Source: Myxococcales bacterium
GTDB taxonomy: Bacteria > Myxococcota_A > Polyangia > Nannocystales > Nannocystaceae
Assembly: GCA_020633295.1 (NCBI GenBank)
Contig: JACKDW010000008.1
Location: forward strand, 186,001 to 250,000
Length of the DNA: 64,000 nt
Reading direction: 5' to 3'
A program made the translations under genes and the position numbers. A model generated the notes under the pieces. It ran no database searches. It was not told the DNA's origin and saw nothing but the letters and a program-made list of their open reading frames with translations. The number at the start of each line of letters is the position of its first letter. The first letter of the stretch is position 1. This document shows, one piece after another, positions 9,387 to 21,892 of the stretch.

Positions 9387-12300
9387 ATGGCGGATGACAA
9401 GACTCAGGAGCAACAGGGCGAGGGCGAGACGACCCTCGAGGGCGGCAGCTACGACGTCATCCGCGGGCGCCTCGTAGGCCACGGGCGCGAGCTCGCCAAG
9501 CGCTGCGGCGCGCTCAACGAGCAGCGCAAGGAGACCTTCGGCGGGACCGAGCTCGTGCGCCTCGGCGGCGAGACGGTCGCGACCAAGCAGAACTGCGACC
9601 CCTGCGACGTCGTCCAGATCGGCAAGTACTCGCTGTTCGCGTTCAACGTGTTCCTCGGGCTCAAGAGCGTCCCCGAGATCGAGGACGTGTTCACGCTGCG
9701 CACCTTCACGGCGAGCGAGACGCCCGGGCACAGCTTCCACGAGGCGCCGCTCGACGCGATCCCGGGGCTGTTCGACGACCCCGAGTTCGAGAAGCTGTTC
9801 GTCGAGCTCTACAAGTACACCAAGAACGCGCGGGTCCTGCGGCTCAAGGTCACGCCGACCAAGCTGTTCGTCGTGTTCCAGATCGGCCCCGATCCGCGGC
9901 GCAACATCCGGGTGTTCCACTGGAACATCGACCCCGGCGGCAACGGCCTGCAGTTCATCGACAACCGCGGCGAGCGCGAATTCCCCGAGGTGCCCTCGCA
10001 CGAGATCGAGTGGACCGAGACGACGCGCGAGGACCAGCGCGGCGGCGTGCACCCGCACGTCTCGATCCAGGACCGGGTGTTCGTCGAGACCGTCGGCGGC
10101 GACCTGACGATCAAGGTCGAGGACAACACCCAGGACGGCCTCGGCGTCTACCGCGAGCCCGTCAACGAGCCTGACCAGACGCTCGATGACGCGCGCATCG
10201 AGTACGACGACATCGGCCCGCTGATCCTCATCCGCGTGCTGCCGTACCGCGAGGAGGTCTGGCGCTACTTCGTGTTCAACGAGCGCACGAAGGAGGTCGT
10301 GCGCATCGACGCGATCGGCCAGGCGTGCCAGCTGCTGCCGGAGGAGCACGGCATCGTGTTCCCGGGCGGCTTCTACCTGACGTCGGGGGAGTCGACGACC
10401 TTCGCGGTCGACATCGAGGGCCTCGAGTTCGAAGCCCGCGTGGACTCGCCGAACGGCGAGGACGTGATGTACGTCTACCACCGGCGCGACACCGGGCGCT
10501 ACGCGCTGCTCGCGTACAACCTGATCCGCAAGGAGGTCGCGCAGCCGATCCTGTGCCGCGGCTACTGCCGGTACGACGACGGCAAGCTGCCGGTGCTGCT
10601 CGACCCCAAGGAGCCGACGAAGGTCCACCAGCTGCGGCTGTACCAGACGCCCTTCGTCAGCGCCGCGTTCGCTGCGGCCGCGCCGACCGACGACTCGTTC
10701 CTCGCCAAGGTCGGCAACGCCGAGCTGGTCAAGGGCATCTCCGAGGCCTACAGCCTGCTGCGGCTGATCGAGAACGAGGACCCGCGGCGGGTGACGTACG
10801 AGGACCTGATCACCTCGGCGACGCACCTGCTCAACAACTTCGACTGGCTCGCGCGCGAGGAGGCCTGCGCGCTCGCGCCGGTGATCACCGAGATCCGGGC
10901 GACCGGCGAGCTGATCATCGACGAGTTCGACAAGGTCGTCGCGATCCGCAAGCGCGCCCGCGAGGCGCTCGTGGAGGCGCGCGCGCAGCAGGAGGCGCTG
11001 GTCAAGACGCTGCGCGTCTCGGACTTCAAGTCCGTCGACCAGTACATGACCGCGCTGACCAAGCTGCGATCGCAGCGCGGCCAGGTCATCACGCTGCGGG
11101 ACGTCCGCTCGATCGACCTCGCGGCGCTCGACGAGCTCGAGAAAGAGCTCGTCGAGCAGTTCGAACGCGTCAGCAAGGCGTGCGTGGAGTTCCTCGTCGG
11201 CGGCGACGCGCTCGCGCCGATCGGCGCCAGCCTCGACGACGTGCTCGCGCGCATCGAGGCGTCGACGAACGCGCTCGAGCTCGGGCCGCTGCAGGAGGAG
11301 GTCGAGCGCCTCGGCGACGGCCTCAAGGTGCTCGCCGAGGTCGTCAGCGGGCTGCAGGTCGGCGACGCGGTGGCGCGCACCAAGATCCTCGAGGACATCT
11401 CGGAGGTCATGGCCCACCAGGGCCGCGTGCGCGCGACCTTCCAGTCCAAGCGCAAGGAGCTGCTGACGAGCGAGGGGCGGGCGGAGTTCGCCGCCCAGTT
11501 CAAGCTGTTCTCGCAGTCAGTCGCGTCGGCGCTCGGCATGGCCGAGACGCCGGAGAAGTGCGACGAGCAGCTGACGGCGCTGCTCGTGCAGCTCGAGGAG
11601 CTCGAGGGTCGCTTCAGCGAGTTCGACGAGTTCCTCGGCGACCTCGCGGCCAAGCGCGAGGAGGTCCACGACGCGTTCCAGGCCAAGAAGCAGGCGCTGC
11701 TCGATCAGCGCCAGGCGCGGGTCCAGAACCTGCTCGGCGCGGCCGAGCGGATCCTGCAGGGCATCGCGCGCCGGGCCCAGAGCTTCAAGACGGCGGACGA
11801 GCTCAACGCCTACTTCGCGGCCGACCCCATGGTCCTGAAGGTGCGCGAGCTCGTCGAGCGGCTCGGCAACCTCGAGGCCAGCGTGAAGGCGGAGGAGATC
11901 GCCTCGCGCATCAAGTCGTCGAAGCAGAACGCGCTGCGAGCGCTGCGCGACAAGACCGACCTGTTCGAAGAGGGCGGCAACCTCATCAAGTTCGGCCGCC
12001 ACCGCTTCAGCGTCAACACGCAGGTGCTCGACCTGACGATCGTGCGCCACGGCGAGGGTATGGCGTTCCACCTCGGCGGCACCGACTACTTCGACCCGAT
12101 CACCGACGAGGGCTTCGCCGGCTCGCGCGACTTCTGGGAGCAGCAGATCGTCTCGGAGACGCCGACGGTCTACCGCGGCGAGTACCTCGCGGCGTCGGTG
12201 CTGTTCGCGGCCGACTCGGGTGAGGGCGAGCTGACGCTGAACACGCTGTACGACGCCGGGCGCGAGGGCAACGGGCTGCTCGACATCGTGCGCAAGGTCG

Positions 12301-14759
12301 CCGCGACGCGCTACGACGAGGGCTACGAGCGCGGGCTCCACGACTCCGACGCGGCGCTGATCCTCGACAAGCTGCTGCGCATGTGGGCGACGGCGGGCCT
12401 CCTGCGCGTGGCCTCGACGCCGCGCGCGTGGGCGTGCCTGTTCTGGGCGTGGTGCGACGCGAAGGAGGAGCGCAAGGCGTGGCACCGGCGCGCCCAGAGC
12501 GTGATCCGGCTGCGCGACGCGCTCGGGCAGTCGCCGGCGATCGAGGCGCTGGCCGAGGAGTTCGCGCGCGCGATCTCGACGTTCCTGGGCGAGCTCGGGA
12601 TCGCGCACGACGAGAGCGACGCGGCGCAGGCCGGCGCCTACCTCGTCGAGGAGCTGGGGAGCGAGCGCCCGCGCTTCACGACCAGCGCGACCGCGCAGGA
12701 CCTGGTCGACGCGCTGATGCAGGCGCTCGACGCGACCAACAAGCGGCGCGCGTTCGAGGACGACCTGCGCGCGCTCGAGGGCCGCCTGGGCGAGCGCTTC
12801 GCGCTCGCGCGCGCCTGGGTCGAGGCCTTCGCGGCCCGCGACGACGCGCCCAAGGGCAGCGAGCACGTGCTGGTGGAGGCCGCGGTCATGATCGTGACCG
12901 AGCGCCGCCTCGACCGCGACGTGCAGACCGCGATCTCGGCGTCCGAGGTGACCGGGCTCTTGGGCCAGCACCCGCGGATCCGCGAGCGCACGCTCGAGCT
13001 GCGCCTCGACGAGTTCCTCTCGCGGCTCGGCCGGTTCGCGCGCGCGCGCGTGCCGGGCTTCCGCGCGTACCGGAAGCTGCGCACCGCGCTGATCGAGCGC
13101 GAGCGCGAGCGCCTGCGGCTCGAGGAGTTCAAGCCGAAGATCCTCAGCTCGTTCGTGCGCAACCGCCTCGTCAACGAGGTCTACCTGCCGCTGGTGGGCG
13201 ACAACCTCGCCAAGCAGCTCGGGGCGTCGGGCGCCAACAAGCGCACCGACCAGATGGGCCTGCTGCTGCTGATCTCGCCGCCCGGCTACGGCAAGACCAC
13301 GCTGATGGAGTACATCGCCAACCGGCTCGGGCTGGTGTTCATGAAGGTCAACGGGCCGGCGCTGGGGCACAACGTGGTCTCGCTCGACCCGGCCGAGGCC
13401 CCGAACGCGACCGCGGCCGAGGAGGTCAAGAAGATCGGGTTGGCGCTCGAGATGGGCAACAACGTGATGCTCTACCTCGACGACATCCAGCACACGCACC
13501 CGGAGCTGCTGCAGAAGTTCATCTCGCTGTGCGACGCGACGCGCCGGATCGAGGGCGTCTGGAAGGGCAAGACGCGCACCTACGACCTGCGCGGCAAGAA
13601 GTTCTGCGTGATCATGGCCGGCAACCCGTACACCGAGTCGGGCGAGTCGTTCCAGATCCCGGACATGCTCTCCAACCGCGCCGACACCTACAACCTCGGC
13701 GACGTGCTCGGCGGCCGCGAGGAGCAGTTCGCGCTCAGCTACATCGAGAACGCGCTGACGTCGAACCCGACGCTCGCGCCGCTGGCCGGGCGCGAGATGA
13801 CGGACCTCTACAAGTTCGTGCGGATGGCGAGCGGCGAGGAGGTCGCCAGCTCGGAGTTCTCGCACGACTACTCGGCGGCGGAGATCCAGGAGATCCTGGC
13901 GACGCTGCGGCACCTCAAGGCGTGCCAGGACGTGCTGCTGAAGGTCAACCTGCTGTACATCCAGTCGGCGGCGATGGACGACGCGTATCGCCGCGAGCCG
14001 CCGTTCAAGCTGCAGGGCAGCTACCGCAACATGAACAAGCTGGCCGAGAAGGTCGTCCCGGCGATGACGGCGGTCGAGGTCGAGGCGCTGATCGACGACC
14101 ACTACCTCGGCGAGGCCCAGACGCTGACGACCGAGGCCGAGCAGAACACGCTCAAGCTCGCCGAGCTGCGCGGGCGCCTGTCGCCCGAGAGGCACGAGCG
14201 CTGGGAGCACATCAAGAAGGAGTACGTGCGCACGAAGTCGCTCGGCGGCGCCGAGGACGACCCGGCGGTGCGCGTGCTCGGGCAGCTCAGCGTGGTCGCC
14301 GAGCGCCTCGAGGCGATCCGCGGCGCGCTCGACAGCGCCGCCGAGACGGCCGCGATGTCGCACCGAGAGACGCGCGCGCACACGGCCAAGCTCACGGAGC
14401 TCGCCCGCTTCGCGCAGCAGGGGGTCGCCGCGCGCGAGGAGACCGAGACCAAGCCGGCCGCGCAGGCGTCGTCGTCGATGCCGGCCTGGCTGCGGCCGCA
14501 GCTGATCCAGCTGACCCGCGCGATGCAGTCGCTGTCGCAGCCCCGGCTGCAGGTCCAGGTCAAGAACGAGCCGCCGCCCGGCGTGACCGAGCTGCTCGCG
14601 CAGCAGGTCGCGATCGTCGAGCGCACGCTGGTGCCGCTGGTGCAGTCGGCCGCGAGCAAGCTCGGCGAGACGCGGGAGCTCGAGACGCGCGTCGCGGAGA
14701 TCGTCGGGCGCCTGCGCGATCTCGACTCGTACATCCGGCAGGGCGGCCGGCTGCGCTAG
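9387..14759 (+). CDS. giant DUF3686 / AAA+ ATPase (annotated in families as 'DNA repair ATPase')
   Basis: At 1790 residues this is the largest gene in the window. The N-terminal 450 residues are beta-rich and match the DUF3686 type (GRLVGHGRELAKRCGALNEQR near the start, later FNERTKEVVRIDAIGQ). Long coiled-coil stretches occupy about 480-870, and a second beta-containing region lies near 860-960. An AAA+ module follows: Walker A PPGYGKTTL with Lys at 1303, Walker B LYLDD at 1365-1366, and an IMAGNP sensor-1-like strand. The last 250 residues are again helical. The 'DNA repair' label in databases is not experimentally grounded to my knowledge. Its place behind NfeD-like and flotillin genes suggests a membrane-linked remodelling machine. 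Start: ATG 9387. Confidence 0.9.
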   Translation: MADDKTQEQQGEGETTLEGGSYDVIRGRLVGHGRELAKRCGALNEQRKETFGGTELVRLGGETVATKQNCDPCDVVQIGKYSLFAFNVFLGLKSVPEIEDVFTLRTFTASETPGHSFHEAPLDAIPGLFDDPEFEKLFVELYKYTKNARVLRLKVTPTKLFVVFQIGPDPRRNIRVFHWNIDPGGNGLQFIDNRGEREFPEVPSHEIEWTETTREDQRGGVHPHVSIQDRVFVETVGGDLTIKVEDNTQDGLGVYREPVNEPDQTLDDARIEYDDIGPLILIRVLPYREEVWRYFVFNERTKEVVRIDAIGQACQLLPEEHGIVFPGGFYLTSGESTTFAVDIEGLEFEARVDSPNGEDVMYVYHRRDTGRYALLAYNLIRKEVAQPILCRGYCRYDDGKLPVLLDPKEPTKVHQLRLYQTPFVSAAFAAAAPTDDSFLAKVGNAELVKGISEAYSLLRLIENEDPRRVTYEDLITSATHLLNNFDWLAREEACALAPVITEIRATGELIIDEFDKVVAIRKRAREALVEARAQQEALVKTLRVSDFKSVDQYMTALTKLRSQRGQVITLRDVRSIDLAALDELEKELVEQFERVSKACVEFLVGGDALAPIGASLDDVLARIEASTNALELGPLQEEVERLGDGLKVLAEVVSGLQVGDAVARTKILEDISEVMAHQGRVRATFQSKRKELLTSEGRAEFAAQFKLFSQSVASALGMAETPEKCDEQLTALLVQLEELEGRFSEFDEFLGDLAAKREEVHDAFQAKKQALLDQRQARVQNLLGAAERILQGIARRAQSFKTADELNAYFAADPMVLKVRELVERLGNLEASVKAEEIASRIKSSKQNALRALRDKTDLFEEGGNLIKFGRHRFSVNTQVLDLTIVRHGEGMAFHLGGTDYFDPITDEGFAGSRDFWEQQIVSETPTVYRGEYLAASVLFAADSGEGELTLNTLYDAGREGNGLLDIVRKVAATRYDEGYERGLHDSDAALILDKLLRMWATAGLLRVASTPRAWACLFWAWCDAKEERKAWHRRAQSVIRLRDALGQSPAIEALAEEFARAISTFLGELGIAHDESDAAQAGAYLVEELGSERPRFTTSATAQDLVDALMQALDATNKRRAFEDDLRALEGRLGERFALARAWVEAFAARDDAPKGSEHVLVEAAVMIVTERRLDRDVQTAISASEVTGLLGQHPRIRERTLELRLDEFLSRLGRFARARVPGFRAYRKLRTALIERERERLRLEEFKPKILSSFVRNRLVNEVYLPLVGDNLAKQLGASGANKRTDQMGLLLLISPPGYGKTTLMEYIANRLGLVFMKVNGPALGHNVVSLDPAEAPNATAAEEVKKIGLALEMGNNVMLYLDDIQHTHPELLQKFISLCDATRRIEGVWKGKTRTYDLRGKKFCVIMAGNPYTESGESFQIPDMLSNRADTYNLGDVLGGREEQFALSYIENALTSNPTLAPLAGREMTDLYKFVRMASGEEVASSEFSHDYSAAEIQEILATLRHLKACQDVLLKVNLLYIQSAAMDDAYRREPPFKLQGSYRNMNKLAEKVVPAMTAVEVEALIDDHYLGEAQTLTTEAEQNTLKLAELRGRLSPERHERWEHIKKEYVRTKSLGGAEDDPAVRVLGQLSVVAERLEAIRGALDSAAETAAMSHRETRAHTAKLTELARFAQQGVAAREETETKPAAQASSSMPAWLRPQLIQLTRAMQSLSQPRLQVQVKNEPPPGVTELLAQQVAIVERTLVPLVQSAASKLGETRELETRVAEIVGRLRDLDSYIRQGGRLR

Positions 14760-14833
14760 CGCGGCGGCGCGCTCGCCCCTGGGCGCGCGCGGCGTGCGGC
14801 GCGGTCCGCCGCGCGCCCGCGCGTCGACGAGCT

Positions 14834-14847
14834 GTCGTATAGTACAT
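14834..14847. promoter_or_regulatory. palindromic motif TGTCG-N4-GTACA overlapping a -10 box
   Basis: TGTCG-TATA-GTACA (14834-14847) resembles the palindromes at 21898, 34121 and 42654. TATAGT (14838-14843) inside it is a good -10 hexamer seven bases before the GTG start at 14851, so the site would cover the promoter of a leaderless message. Confidence 0.4.
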
Positions 14848-14850
14848 GTT

Positions 14851-16362
14851 GTGAAGGACTCCTGGCTCGGGGTGCTCGCGGCGCTCTCGCTGTCCTGCGC
14901 GGCCGGGGCCGACGGCGCGACGGGCGAGGGCACGACGGGCGAGGGCACGACGAGCGGCGCGACGACGTCGTCGACGACGAGCGCGGGCGCGAGCGTCGGC
15001 GCGAGCTCGACGGGCGCGGCGACCAGCTCGACGGGCGACGCGAGCTCGAGCGTCGGCACGAGCACGAGCGGCGAGGCGACGAGCGCGACGACGAGCGCGG
15101 GCACGAGCGGCACGAGCGTCGCGCTGACGGGCACGACGACGAGCGACGGCGGCTTCTGCGGCGACGGCGAGCTCGAGGCGCCCGCCGAGGAGTGTGACGA
15201 CGGGAACTCAATTAACGGCGACGGCTGCAACGACGACTGTCAGGTCTCGGGCAAGCTGATCTGGTCCGATCTGCACAACGGCGCCGCCGACAACAACGAC
15301 GAGGCGCTCGACGTCGCGGTCGACGGGGACGGCGCGATCTATCTCGTCGGCGCGGTCAACGACGCCATCGACGCGCGCGACATCTGGGCGCGCAAGTACA
15401 ACGCGGACTCGTCGATCGCGTGGAGCGTGACGCAGGCGGGCACGCAGGCGAACACGGACCTCGCGCGCGGCGTCGCGGTGGCCGCCGACGGCTCGGTCTA
15501 CGCGGCGGGCTATATCCGCGTCGTCGACGTGCAGGCGGCGGACGTGTGGCTGCGGAAGTACGACGCCGCCGGCGTCGAGCTGTGGACGCAGCTGCATCAC
15601 GACGCCGTCGGCGCGGGCGACGATGCGGCCTTCGACGTCGCGCTCGACACCCAGGAGAACGTGATCGTGTCGGCGCACTCGCGCACGGCGACGCTGACCG
15701 CCGACGTGTGGCTGCGGAAGTACAGCAGCGAGGGCACGACGCTGTGGACGCGCACGCACAACGGCGCGGCGAACAAGGGGGATCACGGGCGCGCGGTCGC
15801 GATCGACGCGGGCGACAACGTGTACGTCGCGGGCACCGAGGGCGGCGCGGACAACCAGTCGAAGGCGTGGCTGCGCAAGTACGACACCGACGGCAACGAG
15901 CTGTGGACGCGGACGTGGGGGCCCGACAACACCTTCGCGCGCCTCGAGGCGGCGGCGGCGGCGGCGGCCGGCGCGGTGTTCGTCGCGGGCTACCAGAACC
16001 CGGGCGGCGTCAACGAGATGATCGCGCGCCGCTACTCGTCGGCCGGGGACCTCGAGTGGACCTTCACGGCGCAGGGGGAGCCAGCGCTGGGCGCCGAGGC
16101 GCGCGGGATCGCGGTCGACGCCGACGGGCGCGTGATCGTCACGGGCCACGAGGTGACCGACAACGGCAACCGCATCCTCATCATCAAGCTCGACGGCGAC
16201 GACGGCTCGATCCTGTGGGAGCAGCGGCTCTACAACGCGAGCGCGTCCAACGACATCGCGTTCGCGGTCACGACCACCGTCGACCTCGAGATCATCGTGG
16301 CCGGTCGCTACCGCAGCGACGGCACGCTCAACGACGTCTGGGTCGGGCGCTTCACGCCCTAG
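14851..16362 (+). CDS. lipoprotein with DUF4215 motif and beta-propeller-type repeats
   Basis: Called from GTG 14851, giving 503 residues; a -10-like TATAGT lies seven bases upstream. The N-terminus is short and hydrophobic and ends in LSLSC, a plausible though imperfect lipobox. A roughly 80-residue Thr/Ser/Gly/Ala linker follows. Next comes one Myxococcus Cys-rich motif (DUF4215: CGDGELEAPAEECDDGN, then GDGCNDDCQ). The remainder has six or seven repeats of about 55 residues with the pattern 'D-x-W-x-R-K-Y-...-W', 'D-x-x-D-N-V-Y-V-A-G', typical of SBBP-like beta-propeller blades. The likely location is the outer cell surface, in a binding role. It ends 42 bp from the convergent ABC-F gene. 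Confidence 0.85.
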   Translation: MKDSWLGVLAALSLSCAAGADGATGEGTTGEGTTSGATTSSTTSAGASVGASSTGAATSSTGDASSSVGTSTSGEATSATTSAGTSGTSVALTGTTTSDGGFCGDGELEAPAEECDDGNSINGDGCNDDCQVSGKLIWSDLHNGAADNNDEALDVAVDGDGAIYLVGAVNDAIDARDIWARKYNADSSIAWSVTQAGTQANTDLARGVAVAADGSVYAAGYIRVVDVQAADVWLRKYDAAGVELWTQLHHDAVGAGDDAAFDVALDTQENVIVSAHSRTATLTADVWLRKYSSEGTTLWTRTHNGAANKGDHGRAVAIDAGDNVYVAGTEGGADNQSKAWLRKYDTDGNELWTRTWGPDNTFARLEAAAAAAAGAVFVAGYQNPGGVNEMIARRYSSAGDLEWTFTAQGEPALGAEARGIAVDADGRVIVTGHEVTDNGNRILIIKLDGDDGSILWEQRLYNASASNDIAFAVTTTVDLEIIVAGRYRSDGTLNDVWVGRFTP

Positions 16363-16404
16363 CAGCCCGCGGCGAGTGTCCACGCGACGCTGGTGAACGG
16401 CGCG

Positions 16405-18336
<1,932 letters not shown>

Positions 18337-18640
18337 GCACGCACTGTACTGCCGAAGCGGCCCGGCTGCACCGCCTGCCCACACCGGGAAACGCGCAAAC
18401 GAACGCTTCGAACGCGAGCGGCGACCATCAGCAGTCGACAAGCGCGGGCGTCGCTGGTACCCCTAAACTGTGGTGGCTCGAGTCCACGCTCGATGGTCCG
18501 TCGCGGGTCGTGCTTCGGCGCCGCGCGAAGACGCTTCGAAGTGGAGTCGCGCTTTGGATCAGGCCGATGTTGGCCAAAACAAACACGATGTGGCGTCGCT
18601 CGGAAGACGCGGGCGATCGTTGAGTTGAGAAGAGGGAGAA
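18337..18640. other. divergent intergenic region, ABC-F gene / RNA-binding-protein gene
   Basis: This 304-bp gap holds two divergent starts. On the minus strand ACTGTA (18343-18348, read TACAGT) is a -10 box for a leaderless ABC-F message. On the plus strand TAAACT (18464-18469) is a possible -10, giving a 5' untranslated leader of about 165 bases ahead of the RRM gene; long leaders are common for cold-inducible RNA-binding proteins. An AG-rich ribosome site (AGAAGAGGGAGAA) ends at 18640. No gene was found. Confidence 0.5.
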
Positions 18641-19468
18641 GTGAAGCTGTTCGTGGGGGGTCTTGCGTGGGCGACGACCGATGCGTCGTTGCGTTCCGCG
18701 TTCGCAGAATTTGGTGAGGTCGCTGACGCCTTCGTGGTGAAGGACAGGGAGACGGGCCGCAGTCGCGGCTTCGGCTTCGTGACCTTCGCGGATGAGCCGT
18801 CCGCCAAGGCGGCGCTCGAGGCGATGAACGGCGCGACGCTCGACGGACGTCAGATCCGTTGCAACGAGGCCGACACGCGTGGTCGTCCTCAGCGTGGTGA
18901 CCGTGGAGGAGATCGCGGTGACCGGGGTGATCGTGGTGATCGTGGTGACCGTGGTGACCGCGGTGACCGTGGTGACCGTGGTGACCGCGGTGACCGTGGT
19001 GACCGCGGTGATCGTGGTGACTCGCGATCCGACGGTCCGCGGAGGTCGTTCTCGGATCAGCGAGACGGCCCGCCCGGTCGCGGTGGCGGTCGACCTCGCT
19101 CAAGCGGCTCTTCGGGTCCGCGGCGCGGCGGCGGAAGCGGGGGCGGTGGCTCGCGCTTCGGCGGCGGCGGAGGTGGAGGCGGCGGCGGGTCGCGCTTCGG
19201 TGGCGGCGGCGGCGGTGGCGGTGGCGGTGGCGGTGCCGGTGCCGGTGGACCGCGGTTTGAGAACAACAAGCCCGACCGCGTGCGCAACAAGCGGAATCGA
19301 GGACGAGAACGCGAACGCGAACGCCCACGCGACGACTTCAACGAAGTCGGCGCGGGCCGTGGCGGTGACCGCAAACGGCGCAAGAAGGGTGGCGGTCAGC
19401 ACGGCGGTCGCAGCATGAGCGCCAACGAGGGCAGCTGGGACGACCTCGACGACGAAGACTTCATGTAG
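18641..19468 (+). CDS. RRM-domain RNA-binding protein with RGG/Gly-rich tail
   Basis: The GTG start at 18641 is fixed by an excellent purine-rich ribosome site immediately upstream. One RRM occupies residues 1-77 with RNP2 LFVGGL (3-8) and RNP1 RGFGFVTF (42-49). The tail is a low-complexity RGG-type region: about twelve Asp-Arg-Gly units, then Arg/Ser/Gly, then runs of up to twelve Gly broken by SRF, then a basic stretch and an acidic end (DDLDDEDFM). Such glycine-rich RRM proteins act as RNA chaperones in cyanobacteria and other bacteria, often cold-induced. The tail length (about 195 residues) is far greater than usual and could favour condensate formation, which is inference. The gene ends just before a strong intrinsic terminator. 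Confidence 0.95.
   Translation: MKLFVGGLAWATTDASLRSAFAEFGEVADAFVVKDRETGRSRGFGFVTFADEPSAKAALEAMNGATLDGRQIRCNEADTRGRPQRGDRGGDRGDRGDRGDRGDRGDRGDRGDRGDRGDRGDRGDRGDSRSDGPRRSFSDQRDGPPGRGGGRPRSSGSSGPRRGGGSGGGGSRFGGGGGGGGGGSRFGGGGGGGGGGGGAGAGGPRFENNKPDRVRNKRNRGRERERERPRDDFNEVGAGRGGDRKRRKKGGGQHGGRSMSANEGSWDDLDDEDFM
18911..19022 (+). repeat. 9-bp tandem repeat coding for Asp-Arg-Gly units
   Basis: About twelve 9-bp units of the type GGTGAYCGN follow one another. They alternate GAT/GAC and CGT/CGC/CGG codons, so the protein repeat is perfect while the DNA repeat is not. The pattern indicates selection on the encoded RGD/RGG-like tail. Confidence 0.9.
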
Positions 19469-19895
19469 CGGATGACGCCACGGCGTCGTACTCGCCCCGC
19501 GACGACCAGCCCGAGACCGGGCTGGTCGTCTTTGTTTGTGCGCGGGCAGCCGCGTGCGCGAACGCGGTATCGCGCGGCACTGGCACATTCATGTCGGGCC
19601 GCCTCCCACGCGGGGATCTTCGCGTCGCGGTCGACGGTCCCCACCGCGCCGTGTCTCGCGCGTGCACGAAGCGATTGCGCCGACCGCGTTGAATCGCCTC
19701 GGCGTGCGTCAAATTCGGTCGCGCGTCGGCGCGTGCTCGCCCGCGGCGTTGACAAGGATCGCAAGAATCGAGACCCTGATGCTGGCTCGCGGTGTATTCC
19801 TACCGAGACCACGAGCCGCTTGGATTGTAGCCGGCGTCGTTGTGTTCGGAGGGCCTACGCGGCCGGCGATCCCTACAAGGCGAGGGGCTATCAAC
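19469..19895. other. intergenic region with terminator and sigma-factor upstream DNA
   Basis: This 427-bp gap contains the terminator of the RNA-binding-protein gene (19501-19538) and the control region of the sigma-factor gene. TTGACA at 19749-19754 is a perfect -35 hexamer, but the sequence 17 bases on (GACCCT) is a poor -10. An AAGGCGAGGGG ribosome site precedes ATG 19896. No protein-coding gene is supported. Confidence 0.5.
19501..19538 (+). terminator. intrinsic (rho-independent) terminator
   Basis: A perfect 12-bp stem (GACGACCAGCCC at 19501-19512, complement at 19519-19530) with a 6-base loop is followed by TTTGTTTG (19531-19538). It lies 33 bp after the stop of the RNA-binding-protein gene. 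It is the clearest terminator in the window. Confidence 0.95.
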
Positions 19896-21206
<1,311 letters not shown>

Positions 21207-21288
21207 CCGCGCCGTGAGTTCGCACCGCGGCTGCGACCGGCGCGAGCGTCGGCGCGCGGAGGCTCGCCTGCTACAGTCCCACCGCCCC

Positions 21289-21867
21289 ATGCCGATCAAC
21301 CCCTCGCCCGCTGCGCACGACGCGGTCGACCGGCGTCCGCGGGGCGCCTTGGCCACCGGGATCGTGCTGTGGGGTGTGGGCGGCGTGCTGCTGTTCGTCG
21401 CGCAGGGCATCTATCGCCTCACCCCGATCGCGCTCGAGCCGCTGCGAGACGGCGCGCTGACGACGTCGCAGGCCTGCGTCTACGCGGCGTGGGTGCTGCT
21501 GAACACCTTCCTCGAGGGGTACCGCGGGTTTCAGCGGGGCTTCGCGCCGCGCGTGGTGACGCGCGCGCTCGTGCTCGCCGCGCGGCCGCGGCCGCTGCTC
21601 GTGCTGCTCGCGCCGCTGTACTGCATGGGCCTCATGCACGCGTCGCGGCGCCGGCTGATCGCGTCGTGGAGCCTCCTGCTCGGGATCATCGCGATCATCA
21701 TCCTGGTCCGGCGCGCGCCGCCGCCGTGGCGCGCCATCGTCGACGGCGGCGTCGTCGTCGGCCTGACCTACGGCTTCGTCGCGCAGCTCGTGTTCCTCGC
21801 GCGCGGGCTCGTGGGGCGGGCCGAGCGCGTGGCGCCGGATCTCCCGGCCCGCTCGCCGCTGCGGTGA
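21289..21867 (+). CDS. multi-pass membrane protein of unknown function
   Basis: The 192-residue product is called from ATG 21289 in a CCCC-ATG context 82 bp after the sigma-factor gene. It has a short polar N-terminus and then about five hydrophobic helices, including residues 22-43, 60-80, 105-120, 122-142 and 150-172. A conserved-looking basic/aromatic loop, NTFLEGYRGFQRGF (about 71-84), lies between helices 2 and 3. No domain name is recognised. It may be co-transcribed with the sigma factor, but a CTACAG hexamer just upstream could be its own -10 box. Function is not assigned. Confidence 0.75.
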   Translation: MPINPSPAAHDAVDRRPRGALATGIVLWGVGGVLLFVAQGIYRLTPIALEPLRDGALTTSQACVYAAWVLLNTFLEGYRGFQRGFAPRVVTRALVLAARPRPLLVLLAPLYCMGLMHASRRRLIASWSLLLGIIAIIILVRRAPPPWRAIVDGGVVVGLTYGFVAQLVFLARGLVGRAERVAPDLPARSPLR

Positions 21868-21892
21868 CCGGCTGGCCGGGCCAGCTGAAAAA

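Noticed and set aside
7170..11417. A 1415-codon open frame on the minus strand opposite the flotillin and ATPase genes
   Set aside because: It mirrors the real genes: almost every codon is Leu, Arg, Asp, Val or Glu with no domain, no signal and no ribosome site. The plus-strand genes have recognisable domains throughout.
11517..15230. A 1237-codon minus-strand open frame
   Set aside because: Shadow of the ATPase and lipoprotein genes. It lacks any motif and crosses the start regions of real genes.
18911..19022. Possible CRISPR or satellite array
   Set aside because: The 9-bp repeats have no spacers and lie in frame inside a clear protein-coding gene.
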